Shown here: positions 40,831 through 50,089 of the stretch, one piece after another
Layout of the letters: the number at the start of each line of letters is the position of its first letter
Numbering within the stretch: position 1 is the stretch's first letter
NCBI RefSeq assembly: GCF_018784445.1
Contig: NZ_WQOH01000011.1
Coordinates: forward strand, 59,467 to 123,466
Origin: Gemmiger formicilis
GTDB lineage: Bacteria; Bacillota; Clostridia; Oscillospirales; Ruminococcaceae
Direction of reading: 5' to 3'
DNA: 64,000 bases
The notes under the pieces: model-generated
The model's database searches: none
What the model saw: only the letters and a program-made list of their open reading frames with translations
What the model was told of the DNA's origin: nothing
Program-made: the position numbers and the translations under genes

Positions 40831-43800
40831 AAAAACGACTGTTCGCCATTCTGATGACGCTCTGCCTGCTCACGCAGCTATTCCCGATCACGGCAAGCGC
40901 AGTCCGCGCGCCTATGCCGCATCCGTCTGCGCATTGCGTCTGCGGAGGAAATCATCGGGACATCAACGGACATACCTCCGCAGAAGTGGTCTACTTCACC
41001 AAGGACGGGAAGGAAAACACCTCCGGCGACATTTCAAAGATGAACGTGATCAAATCGGAAGAGGACCTTTGGGAGATTCACAGTAAGGCAGCGAACAACA
41101 AGGGAAAAACGTTCTACTATTACCTTGCCAATGATGTCACCCTAACGAGACAAATCTATGTTTGGGAGGGCTGCACGTTTGTGATCTGTTTGCATGGTCA
41201 TACCCTTACCTGCAATGTGCCGAATGCAGGAAGTGCCTTCCTTCTGATGAATAACGCGCGTCTGGTATTTACGGATTGCCAGGTCTCCGGCGACCGCGGC
41301 CTCATCACCGGTGACAGCTACGCCGCTGTTTCTGTTGCAAAAACTGCCACCTTTGAGCTTTACGGCGTGAGCATCTGCATGACCAGCTCGGAAACGGACG
41401 GCATCCGCGATGTTTACAACGACCCGGTTTGCGGCGTTTATAACGCCGGCACATTTAATATGTACGGCGGCTGCCCCTACTTCAAGAGCGACGAATATCC
41501 CACGGATCGCCCGGTTATCAGCAACATCCGCAACACCCAAAACGGCGCCGGTGTGGTCAACGTGGGAACCTTCAATATGTACGACGGCATCATCTCCGGC
41601 AATGAGAGGAACGGCGTGATGTCCACCATCACCCGTTCAGATGATACCATCAACCTCTACGGCGGCACCATCACCGGCAACACCGGCGCGGGCATTTCGG
41701 CCACCCACTGGCCCATGCCCTCCATCGCGACAAGCGACTATTATACCAATGTCAACCTCTACGGCGGCACCATCTCGGAAAATACCGGCGCGGGCATCGA
41801 CGCGGCCTACGGCAGAGTGACGATGGCGCAGCAGAACAACGCCATTCCCGTCGAAATTAAGAACAACAAGGGAGGCGCGATCTCGCTGACTCGTGACGGC
41901 TCGACCGCCAAGCTGGGAACCGGCACCATCACCGGCAACTCCGGCGGCAAGGGCGCGGTCGCGCTGAGCGCAGGCTCCCTGACCCTTACCGGCGACGTGA
42001 AGATCACCGGAAACACCGGCGCAAATCTCTATCTTGCCAGCGGAAAAACCGTCACGCTCGACAAGCTCGGCAGCGGTGCGCAGATCGGCGTTACTACGGG
42101 GGACACGGCGGTTCCGGTGGTGTTCGCCGCGGCCAACGGCACGGATTACGCCAGCCGCTTTACCCCGGACAGCGTGGGCTACAGCATCGGCTATAACGCC
42201 GCGCAGCAGCTCCAGCTGCAAACCGTGACCTATCCCGTGACCTACGCCCCCGGCGCAAACGGCACGGGCGACAGCAAGACGGTGAACAAGGAGCACGGCA
42301 AAGCGCTGGAGCTGCAAGGTGCGCTCTTTACCCGCCTCGGCTATACGCAGGTCGGCTGGTCGAAGGTCGACGGCGGCGAGATGGACTATTCCCTGAATGC
42401 AATCTATGAGCAAAACGAGGCGCTTACGCTCTACCCCGTCTGGGAGGAGCGCAGCGACTATACCGTCCATATCGTCAACCGGGACGGCTCGACGGTCACG
42501 GAATTGAAGAACGTCAAATGGACGGATGAAATTTGGAAGCTCCTGACGCCGACACCGACAAGAGAAAATGGTGAGCTCCTGAAAAGACTGCTGCTCGGCA
42601 CAAGCATAGTTTACGGCGGAGATACCTACGGCAAATTTGCCACGGGCGGCGAGGACAGCCTTACCTTCGTTGCTGTTTGGGATGGCACCTTTGCGAACCG
42701 CAGCACCATTTCTGTAGGCGATTCCCAGTGGACCGGCTATCGTGCGGATGCTTCGGAGCGATTCTTCCGCGATGACCAGACGGTGACGCTCACGGTGTCG
42801 CATCCGGAAGAACTGTTGTATTTCCAGTACGCGGTCAGCGACCAGCTTTTTGAAAATGGCAGTGTTGCGGCAAGAAAGCTGAGCTTTGTGGATTATACAG
42901 GGACGTTCAGCACCGCCTCGCTGAATCTGGAGGAGGGGAAGCCCTATGTGATCTATGGCTTCCTATTCACTGAGTTCAAAAGTGAAATTGTGATCAATAC
43001 GGATAAGATCATCATCGACAAGACCGCCCCGACGATCACCGGCGCGAAGAATGGCGACGTTTTCTGTGGCGAGGGCGATAAGACCCTCACCGTGACCGAC
43101 CTGTATCTGGACACCGTGACCGTCAACGACGTAGCCGTGACCCCCAACGAACAGGGCCAGATCACCCTTAGCGACGCGAGAACACCGCAGACCGTCGTTG
43201 CCACGGACAAGGCGGGCAATTCCACGACACTTACCGTGACCGTCCATTCGTCCCATTCCTACCAGTGGAAGACAGAGAACGGGCAGTATTGGGGCGAATG
43301 CGAATTCTGCAATAGCCAAACTGAGCGCAAGGCCATCCCCGAACTCACGATCACCAGCCCGGATACCGTGTGCCGTACACAGGACTTTGCCTTCTCCTTC
43401 CGGCTGCCGGAGGGCTGCATCAATCCCAGCTACAGCTATGAATTTGCGTCTACCGGCGGCGGCGAGCCTGTCACCCCGGTTGACGGCCTCTGCACGGGGA
43501 CCATCCCCGCAGCTTCCTATCAGGAAGGCAAAAGCAGCTTCCGCTTTATCGCCTCTGCCACGACGGCGGAGGGCTATCGGTTCAGCGTCGATAAGACAAT
43601 CACCCTCCGCGAGCACTCCGGCGGCACGGCAACCTGTGCGGAGCAGGCCGTGTGCGCCTACTGCGGCCAGTCCTACGGCGACCTGCTGCCCCACGACTTC
43701 ACCGCCGAAACGACAGATGCCAAATATCTGAAAACTGCCGCGACCTGCACCGAAAAGGCGGTGTATTACAAATCCTGCACCGTCTGCGGCCTGAGTTCTG

Positions 43801-45299
43801 CAGGAACCGCCGATGAAGCGACCTTTGAATCTGGCGACCCGCTCGGCCATGATTATGGCAACTGGACCTCCAATCAGAACGGCACCCACAGCCGAGTCTG
43901 CTCCCATGATGCGGCGCACACCGAAACGGCTCCCTGTACCGGCGGTACCGCCACCTGTCTGGAACCCGCACTCTGCGAGGTCTGCGGCACCGGCTATGGT
44001 GAGAAGGATCCCGAACATCACACCGGCACCGCAGAGTGGATCACCACAGAGGAAACCCATAAGCAGGCGTACACCTGCTGCGGCGCAGTTGTGGTAGCCG
44101 AAGGCTCTCATATCTACGATGACGAGAAGGACGCCACCTGCAATGTCTGCGGCTTCAACCGTGTGATTCCCCATAACCATACCTATGACGGTTGGAGTAC
44201 GGACGCAGAGAACCATTGGCGCGCCTGCACCGATCCCGTCTGCCCCGATCCTACCGGCAGCATTCTGGATCAGGAAGCTCATGTCTATGACAATGATAAG
44301 GACGCCATTTGCAATGTTTGCGGCTATGTGCGCACCATCACGCCACCCGCGCACGAACACAGTTACGGTGCTTGGAGCCACGACGAAACGAACCACTGGC
44401 ATGCATGCACCGACGCAGACTGCCCGAATAAAACCGGCAGCGTCAAGGATACGGCGGCGCATGTCTACGATGATGCCGCGGATGCAGACTGCAATGTTTG
44501 CGGCTATGTGCGCACCATCACGCCGCCCGCGCACGAACACAGCTACGGCGCTTGGAGCCACGACGAAACGAACCACTGGCATGCATGCACCGACGCAGAC
44601 TGCCCGGGCAAAACCGGCAGCGTCAAGGATACGGCGGCGCATGTCTACGACGATGATGCGGATACGACCTGCAACGTCTGCGGTTACGAGCGCACCGTCA
44701 CGCCTCCTGCTCCCGCCGAGTTCATTGTCACCTTTGACGGCAACGACGGTACGCCCTCTGTCGGCAGCATGACCACCACCAATCAGAAACTGGCCTCTCT
44801 GCCCAGCGCCTCACGAAGCGGCAGTTACAGCTTCGACGGCTGGTACACCGAAAAGAGCGGCGGAACAAAGATCACAACGGATACCGTATTCTCTGCAAAT
44901 ACCACCGTCTACGCCCACTGGACCTACACTGACGGCGGTGGCAGCAGCGGCTACAGCTGCTACACCATCACGGCAGCTGCCGGAACTGGTGGCTCTATCT
45001 CCCCCTCTGGCAATGTCAACGTCTGCGAGGGCAGAGATCAGACATTCACCATTACCCCGGATAAGGGCTATGCCGTCTCCAACGTCAAGATCGACGGCAA
45101 AAGCATTGGTGCGGTGAAGTCCTACACCTTTGAAAATGTCAGCAGAACCCATACCATCGAGGTCATCTTTATGAATGCCAACGGCAACCCCCAGACCGGC
45201 GACGAGTCCGATCTCGACCTGTGGCTCACTGTCATGACCGCCTCCCTCGCGCTCGCAGGCGCGGCGGCAGTCGCGCTCAAAAAGCGCCGCAGCAACTAA
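40827..45299 (+). CDS. Large cell-wall-anchored surface protein with beta-helix and repeats
   Basis: 1490 residues. Signal peptide (about 1-25). Right-handed beta-helix-like region (about 95-450) with repeated NLYGGTITGNTGAGI units. An InlB-type repeat at about 472-545 and a second at about 1297-1365 (FDGWYTEKSGGT). A Cys/His-rich region (about 810-1290) includes three 60-residue repeats of HSYGAWSHDETNHWHACTD type, with CNVCGY pairs that may bind zinc. The sortase motif is NPQTGD at 1454-1459, followed by a hydrophobic helix and a KKRRSN tail. RBS AGAGGAGG. Probably an adhesin or glycan-binding surface protein. The TetR gene overlaps its start. Confidence 0.88.
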   Translation: MKKRLFAILMTLCLLTQLFPITASAVRAPMPHPSAHCVCGGNHRDINGHTSAEVVYFTKDGKENTSGDISKMNVIKSEEDLWEIHSKAANNKGKTFYYYLANDVTLTRQIYVWEGCTFVICLHGHTLTCNVPNAGSAFLLMNNARLVFTDCQVSGDRGLITGDSYAAVSVAKTATFELYGVSICMTSSETDGIRDVYNDPVCGVYNAGTFNMYGGCPYFKSDEYPTDRPVISNIRNTQNGAGVVNVGTFNMYDGIISGNERNGVMSTITRSDDTINLYGGTITGNTGAGISATHWPMPSIATSDYYTNVNLYGGTISENTGAGIDAAYGRVTMAQQNNAIPVEIKNNKGGAISLTRDGSTAKLGTGTITGNSGGKGAVALSAGSLTLTGDVKITGNTGANLYLASGKTVTLDKLGSGAQIGVTTGDTAVPVVFAAANGTDYASRFTPDSVGYSIGYNAAQQLQLQTVTYPVTYAPGANGTGDSKTVNKEHGKALELQGALFTRLGYTQVGWSKVDGGEMDYSLNAIYEQNEALTLYPVWEERSDYTVHIVNRDGSTVTELKNVKWTDEIWKLLTPTPTRENGELLKRLLLGTSIVYGGDTYGKFATGGEDSLTFVAVWDGTFANRSTISVGDSQWTGYRADASERFFRDDQTVTLTVSHPEELLYFQYAVSDQLFENGSVAARKLSFVDYTGTFSTASLNLEEGKPYVIYGFLFTEFKSEIVINTDKIIIDKTAPTITGAKNGDVFCGEGDKTLTVTDLYLDTVTVNDVAVTPNEQGQITLSDARTPQTVVATDKAGNSTTLTVTVHSSHSYQWKTENGQYWGECEFCNSQTERKAIPELTITSPDTVCRTQDFAFSFRLPEGCINPSYSYEFASTGGGEPVTPVDGLCTGTIPAASYQEGKSSFRFIASATTAEGYRFSVDKTITLREHSGGTATCAEQAVCAYCGQSYGDLLPHDFTAETTDAKYLKTAATCTEKAVYYKSCTVCGLSSAGTADEATFESGDPLGHDYGNWTSNQNGTHSRVCSHDAAHTETAPCTGGTATCLEPALCEVCGTGYGEKDPEHHTGTAEWITTEETHKQAYTCCGAVVVAEGSHIYDDEKDATCNVCGFNRVIPHNHTYDGWSTDAENHWRACTDPVCPDPTGSILDQEAHVYDNDKDAICNVCGYVRTITPPAHEHSYGAWSHDETNHWHACTDADCPNKTGSVKDTAAHVYDDAADADCNVCGYVRTITPPAHEHSYGAWSHDETNHWHACTDADCPGKTGSVKDTAAHVYDDDADTTCNVCGYERTVTPPAPAEFIVTFDGNDGTPSVGSMTTTNQKLASLPSASRSGSYSFDGWYTEKSGGTKITTDTVFSANTTVYAHWTYTDGGGSSGYSCYTITAAAGTGGSISPSGNVNVCEGRDQTFTITPDKGYAVSNVKIDGKSIGAVKSYTFENVSRTHTIEVIFMNANGNPQTGDESDLDLWLTVMTASLALAGAAAVALKKRRSN
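44161..44700 (+). repeat. Three tandem ~180-bp repeats in the surface-protein gene
   Basis: Units at about 44161-44340 (diverged), 44341-44520 and 44521-44700. The last two differ at only a few bases. Each encodes about 60 residues, with HxH, CTD..CP and CNVCGY motifs. Copy number could change by slippage or recombination. Confidence 0.85.
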
Positions 45300-45314
45300 A
45301 GCAGCTGATAAAGC

Positions 45315-45362
45315 AAGCGCTCTCTGCAAATTCACCTTGAGGATTTGCAGAGAGCGCTTAAA
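45315..45362 (+). terminator. Strong terminator after the surface-protein gene
   Basis: AAGCGCTCTCTGCAAAT and its 17-base exact complement around an eleven-base loop, followed by AAATTT. It also ends just at the stop of the convergent hydrolase gene. Confidence 0.85.
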
Positions 45363-45363
45363 T

Positions 45364-46110
45364 TTATGGTTTCTGTTTTATCCAAGCAGCCACCGCATCA
45401 GCGGTTTGCTGTTGCTGTTCTTCGGCTGATATTGTCGGTACGCCATCACCTTGTTGGGGACCGTAGCTGCCAAAACCGGCATGGCAGCCACCGCTTATCA
45501 CTGTTTCAACGGTATCCTGCGGGAGATTCCCACGGTTGGCTGCATACTTTTCCCGATTCAGCACACCATCTTCGCTTCCGTACGTCGTGTAGACCCGCAG
45601 ACCGCTGTCAGTCAAATCTGCCGTGGAATACGCAGCCAGCAGAACAAGACCATCCAATTCATCACTGTGTTTTGCTGCATAGCTCGCCGCCATTGCACCA
45701 CCCAACGAGTGCCCACCAATATACCAGCTATCTATCTGTGGAAACTTCTCAGCGATGCCGTCTGCGGCGTTCATGTCCAGCACCGCCAAATTGCAGGGCA
45801 TTTTCACCAACACGCACAAAACACCGTCAGCGGCAAGGTCTTGCAGAAGCGGCGCATAGGCGGTGTTTTCGACCTTGCCGCCCGGATAGAAAATCAGCCC
45901 GGCAACAGGCTCATGCGGGGCAAAAATCCAGTTCCCATCCTGCTCTGTCACCATTACAAGGGCATCCGACTGTAAGGCAGCGTCGGCTGACGCATCCACA
46001 TGATAATAGTTATTGACATAAACGCCAAACACGACACTCATAACCAGCAAAATTGCCAGTATACAGAGAACTATTTTGCGTGGAATAGATTTTTCTGTTT
46101 CGTTACTCAA
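45364..46110 (-). CDS. Membrane-anchored alpha/beta hydrolase
   Basis: 248 residues: N-terminal membrane helix (about 11-30) and an extracytoplasmic alpha/beta hydrolase domain. The nucleophile elbow is GGHSLGGAMA. The acid may lie in YGSEDGVLN and the catalytic His in ISGGCHAGFGSYG near the C-terminus. The family is the dienelactone-hydrolase-like/PF12695 type; substrate unknown. TTG 46110 follows AAAGGATAA; no ATG fits the N-terminus. Convergent with the surface-protein gene. Confidence 0.85.
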   Translation of the reverse strand: MSNETEKSIPRKIVLCILAILLVMSVVFGVYVNNYYHVDASADAALQSDALVMVTEQDGNWIFAPHEPVAGLIFYPGGKVENTAYAPLLQDLAADGVLCVLVKMPCNLAVLDMNAADGIAEKFPQIDSWYIGGHSLGGAMAASYAAKHSDELDGLVLLAAYSTADLTDSGLRVYTTYGSEDGVLNREKYAANRGNLPQDTVETVISGGCHAGFGSYGPQQGDGVPTISAEEQQQQTADAVAAWIKQKP

Positions 46111-46386
46111 TAATTATCCTTTCCCGTATTTAGACTTTTTTTGACTGAACAGTATTTAACACTCTTGGTGCAATATTGCCAGCACTTTATTTCTGTCCCA
46201 GATATAAAAGTGCGCTGATTTAACGAGAAGTATTAGGTACCCACAAGGTACGCCGCCTTTCTCCGCAATACTCTGTTGAATGAGATGCAGCATCCGTATT
46301 GTTAATCAGTTCTGTATCATCAAAAACCGATTGTCTGTCTGCTGCCGTGCCTATCCTTGAAATCCGAGAACAATGCGTTGATCTCG

Positions 46387-46491
46387 TCAGGCGTTTTTCA
46401 GTTCGGCTTCCGGCATAGATGCCGACGCTTTTTTACCCCAATACTGCGCTGCATCTTTATATTGTTCGTGCGTCATTTGAAACGCCGTCAT
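46387..46491 (-). pseudogene. Truncated pyridoxamine-5'-phosphate-oxidase-like gene
   Basis: ATG 46491 follows the flavodoxin/ferredoxin stop without a gap. 34 residues (MTAFQMTHEQYKDAAQYWG...) match the N-terminus of small PNPOx-fold flavoproteins, then TGA. The rest of the usual 130-150 residues is absent downstream. 46111-46386 shows no other gene. Confidence 0.6.
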
Positions 46492-47262
46492 TCAACGCTC
46501 GTTCTCAGCCACGCCCAAACCCTCAAAATGGTAGCGTGGTTTGCCTACGCTTCTTTTGCCATACTCGATAGCCTCTTTCGGGCAATAGCAAATACAGGCC
46601 ATGCAATGCGTACAATTTGACCCCCAAACAGGTTTATTCTTATCCAGACGGATGTTATTCAATGGGCACAGCTGCACACATTTTCCGCAGCCGATACAGG
46701 CATCATTTACCGTAAAAGCGTCCGCCTTGACGATTCCCTTGTAGAAAATGGGATTTATCGCGCTGCTCATAAAGCGGTCATACAAATTATTCCGCGGTGC
46801 GGGAAATTTCATCCCATTACGGATACAGTCAATGATGCTTCGGATAGCGGGCTTTGCGTTCTCGACAATCGCGGTTGCTTCCTGCTTGGCCGGTGCTGAG
46901 AACAAAGCAATATAATTCTCCGGCATAACGATTTGGGCCGTGCCCATGTAGGTAAGGGCTTTCCGTGCGGCAAGCTCCCGGTTGTACTTTGCTGCATTGC
47001 CAATCTCGCTGCCGCAATCCATCACGAACCAGATGCGCTTTGCGCCAACCAATTCCGCTTTTCCAAACCAGCCGGAAACAATATGCGGAATACGCCAAGC
47101 ATAGGTGGGCGTGACCAATATTACATTTTCCTCTGTCTGAACAGACGAGGTGTCTTCCGCCTTGATGCGCTCATTAAGATTGAGGCAATCTGTTTCGAGC
47201 GCGGACGCGATACATTTTGCAATATATTTGCTGTTGCCCGTGCCGGAATAGTACAGGACCAT
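46492..47262 (-). CDS. EFR1-type flavodoxin-ferredoxin protein
   Basis: 256 residues: an N-terminal flavodoxin-like domain (MVLYYSGTGNSKYIAKCIA, FMN phosphate loop at 5-12) and a C-terminal pair of 4Fe-4S clusters (CIGCGKCVQLCPLNN and CTHCMACICYCPKEA). An internal electron shuttle of the EFR1 family. ATG 47262 is ten bases after GGAGG. It starts two bases after the Dabb gene stop and is directly followed by a truncated PNPOx gene, so the three formed one operon. Physiological partner unknown. Confidence 0.88.
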   Translation of the reverse strand: MVLYYSGTGNSKYIAKCIASALETDCLNLNERIKAEDTSSVQTEENVILVTPTYAWRIPHIVSGWFGKAELVGAKRIWFVMDCGSEIGNAAKYNRELAARKALTYMGTAQIVMPENYIALFSAPAKQEATAIVENAKPAIRSIIDCIRNGMKFPAPRNNLYDRFMSSAINPIFYKGIVKADAFTVNDACIGCGKCVQLCPLNNIRLDKNKPVWGSNCTHCMACICYCPKEAIEYGKRSVGKPRYHFEGLGVAENER

Positions 47263-47264
47263 GT

Positions 47265-47567
47265 TCAATCTGCCTCCATATCTCCGCACAAACGGTCTGT
47301 CACAAGCGCCTTGCAGCGTTCCCGGTGGGCAATATGCAGCGGATGATTTTGAAATGCTTGTAAAGCATCTGCATCCCGCAGTTCAGAATAGAACACGAGG
47401 TCATACTCCCCGCCGGCAGTGTTCGCATTGATTTCTGCACAGCGGAGGCCATCAATATGACCGACCATTGTCGCAACGGATTTTTGCAGGAACGCCAGTG
47501 CTTCCGCTTCTTTGTGTTCCGCTTTAACCGTGTCAGTGTATTTCCAGAATAAAATGTGACGAATCAT
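47265..47567 (-). CDS. Dabb-family (stress-responsive alpha-beta barrel) protein
   Basis: 100 residues with the dimeric alpha/beta barrel pattern: MIRHILFWKY start, GHIDGLRCAEINANT, YDLVFYSELRDADALQAFQNHPLH and a final KALVTDR strand. Family members have varied, mostly unknown roles. ATG 47567 follows AAGGGAG. First gene of the small operon with the flavodoxin-ferredoxin protein. Confidence 0.87.
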   Translation of the reverse strand: MIRHILFWKYTDTVKAEHKEAEALAFLQKSVATMVGHIDGLRCAEINANTAGGEYDLVFYSELRDADALQAFQNHPLHIAHRERCKALVTDRLCGDMEAD

Positions 47568-47849
47568 AGAAGTCTCCCTTTTATGGCTGCAGTATATCGT
47601 TTTGTAAGAATGCAATTTATTGGAATAGTTTCCTCTTTGCTTGCTCTGTAAGCAGGCGATGTTTTCTTCGTCATGCTGCTTACCCCTGCGGATTTTTGAT
47701 GGCTCTTAAGTACCCCGCTTTGACCCTCAAAATGTACCCAAAAATCGTATGCTTTTTGCTGATAATTTTACCACCTGAACAGGTAGTCATCCAAGTCTTG
47801 CAGGAAGTCAGCCGTACTTTCTGCGTTGACGCTGCCGCGGGTTATGTCA

Positions 47850-49580
47850 TTATAGCAGATTTTTGTTGCTTACTCTACGCTTGCTCCATCCAAGGCTTTT
47901 CGCCCATTCGAGAACTTCCTGCTTATCCTGATAAGGATAAGGCGAAGAATCCTCGTCTTCTTCAATATCATCAACTGCGTACACCTTTTTGCGGATATCG
48001 CGGCTGATACATTTCAGGAATGCCGCATACCCATGAATGTTGCCCACATCATCGAATACAGGCAGACCATTTTGGGCAATGCAGACCGGTCGGCGTTTGC
48101 TGCGAAGCTGTAAAACCGCCTCATCTAATTCTTCACTAGTCAGCCGCTTTGATTCAATTAGGTCATCGGCATTTTGACTAGCCGTAATTTGCACATGCCA
48201 ATCATCACCGAAATCGTAGTTGTAATAGAGCGTATCTGTAAACGGATGAACATGCGGCTGCGCAACAGGGCTATCCGAACCTGTGCAGCGTGCGACCTCA
48301 TCGCACTGTTCAGCGGTCATGAATTCACTAAACTGCATCGGTGGCTTTACAGGCATTTTGGTGCAGTCGCGCAGTGGATGGAGTACTTCTCCAACCGGGA
48401 GGCGCTCGAGCAAGGATTCAGCTTGAACAGACTCACCGAACCACCGTATACTGTCAAATGGGATTTCCGCAAATTTATGGACTTCCTTATAACTAACCTC
48501 AAAATGTCCATACTTTGTTGCTTTTTTGGTTTTGAGCGGTGCCTTTGCCTTCAATCGAAGATATTCAGCTCTGCTGATAGCCTCCGGGTCGCCAAAGAAG
48601 TCAGAACCATTATCATAGCGTGTGCGTTGGACACGGCAATAGGCATATCTTTGTTCTAATTCAGCCACATCCTGCTCACATTGGTACAGGCTTTCCCCAT
48701 AGCAAAGAGACTTATAAGGAGCTGTATACTTACGCTTTAACCAAGTCTTAAAGCTCCCATCCTCATAATCGTCCGCCCAGAATTGCTCTTCTTCATCCAT
48801 CCATGGCGAGCGAAATACCACGCCAACAAGTCTTGCATAGTTCTTGGTATTGTTGTCTGCCAGTGCTCTAAACTGTGCATCCGGCAGGCAAAACCTATGC
48901 AGATGGCTGTTTTGCCAACCAAAGCAGCGCTGAATTGCATAGTTGAGCGCCCACAGCGGCATATCTTTGGAAACCAATATGTCGCGCGTAATGGTCTTGC
49001 CGTATTGAACGTCACCAAACTTCTGCAGCACAGAAGTTGTTTCAGCATCCACAGGACTGCCGTCGCTGTCAAGCAACTCAAGATGCAGGCGAAGGTATTC
49101 ATTATCAAACTGATCATTGGTAATTTCCAACATGGTACTTCCCTCCTGTTTGCTCAGCGATTCCAAAATATCCGGCCAATGATTTTCCTCGGCCAGACTT
49201 CGCGTCTTTTTCAGGACATTGGCTTTGGCAATACGTATTCGCTCTCGATAGCGCGCACTGTTGACCGCCGACACACTGGGGTTTTCTCCCCCATACAGTC
49301 CACGCGTATATGGAAGATACTGCTGCACAGCTTTCTCCGTGGTGCAAAGAATTGCCGCAATCTGTGCCGTCGTCTTACCAAGATTCAAATAATGCTGTAC
49401 TTCGATGCTTGTCCGGCTGGACCACAGTTCCTCGGTGATAAGCACTTTGCGAACCTTGACTGCACTGGTTTTGCATTTTGCTGCAGTATCAGTGACAGAC
49501 TTGTTATCAAGATAAGTGCTAATAATTTGGTGATACATAGGCTCTGGGGAATCAGCGACATCGGTGTTCTGGTTTGCCAT
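47850..49580 (-). CDS. Plasmid pRiA4b ORF-3 family protein with N-terminal HTH-like domains
   Basis: 576 residues. The N-terminal 100 residues contain two helix-turn-helix-like segments (SVTDTAAKCKTSAVKVRKVL and TTAQIAAILCTTEKAVQQYL). The middle and C-terminal part has the pRiA4b ORF-3/IS1096-passenger domain signatures (MPLWALNYAIQRCFGWQNSHLHRF and NYDFGDDWHVQI). Such proteins are often on mobile elements and their biochemical role is unknown. ATG 49580 follows GAGGTGACC. It is single and not obviously in an operon, in the AT-richer accessory block. Confidence 0.82.
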   Translation of the reverse strand: MANQNTDVADSPEPMYHQIISTYLDNKSVTDTAAKCKTSAVKVRKVLITEELWSSRTSIEVQHYLNLGKTTAQIAAILCTTEKAVQQYLPYTRGLYGGENPSVSAVNSARYRERIRIAKANVLKKTRSLAEENHWPDILESLSKQEGSTMLEITNDQFDNEYLRLHLELLDSDGSPVDAETTSVLQKFGDVQYGKTITRDILVSKDMPLWALNYAIQRCFGWQNSHLHRFCLPDAQFRALADNNTKNYARLVGVVFRSPWMDEEEQFWADDYEDGSFKTWLKRKYTAPYKSLCYGESLYQCEQDVAELEQRYAYCRVQRTRYDNGSDFFGDPEAISRAEYLRLKAKAPLKTKKATKYGHFEVSYKEVHKFAEIPFDSIRWFGESVQAESLLERLPVGEVLHPLRDCTKMPVKPPMQFSEFMTAEQCDEVARCTGSDSPVAQPHVHPFTDTLYYNYDFGDDWHVQITASQNADDLIESKRLTSEELDEAVLQLRSKRRPVCIAQNGLPVFDDVGNIHGYAAFLKCISRDIRKKVYAVDDIEEDEDSSPYPYQDKQEVLEWAKSLGWSKRRVSNKNLL

Positions 49581-50089
49581 GGGTCACCTCGCAGTGGTAA
49601 GGTATCGGTTAGGATGTATTAGATTTTGCCTTGCCACCAGTATAACACATCGCGCGCATATGTCAACCTAACCTATCATGTGCATTAATTCGCAGAATCC
49701 TCCCAGTAAGCGATTGCCGCTATTGATGTTGCTTTTGAAATGTCAAGTACCAATTTGAAACTTGAAGATTTTTCGTGGTTAAAGACTGCGAAAAGGAATA
49801 AAAGATTAGCATTTCAAAAATAAGTTTTACGGCTTTTTGTAAATCTTTTCAGCAGTTCCGTTCTGGGGCTGCTGTTTTATATTTCTCGGGCAAAAAACAC
49901 TTTAATCAAAAAAATGATGTGATGATTTTTTAGAAAATGCGTATAAGTATAACTGAAGAATAGAATCCACGAAAAAACTCCAAGCGCCTACATCTCAATT
50001 CTATTGATTTGTGGCTGTTCTTATGTTACCATTATATAAATAGGATTTAAGTTTGAGAATTTTTTTAGAATGGAAGGTGTCTTTCTAAA
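49581..50089. other. Gene-free interval with an orphan terminator
   Basis: No supported gene. A plus-strand terminator (CAGCAGTTCC/GGGGCTGCTG then TTTTATATTT) is at 49851-49880 with no plus-strand gene before it. A 27-codon frame (49740-49823) upstream of it has no ribosome site. AT-rich. Confidence 0.5.
49851..49880 (+). terminator. Orphan terminator
   Basis: Ten-base-pair stem CAGCAGTTCC/GGGGCTGCTG followed by TTTT. It may end a small RNA or be left from a lost gene. Confidence 0.6.

Noticed and set aside
44161..44700. CRISPR-like tandem array
   Set aside because: Repeats are 180 bp, contiguous, without spacers, and in frame within the surface-protein gene.
49740..49823. 27-codon plus-strand ORF before the orphan terminator
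   Set aside because: No ribosome site, no homology recognised, and a stop lies shortly upstream in the same frame.
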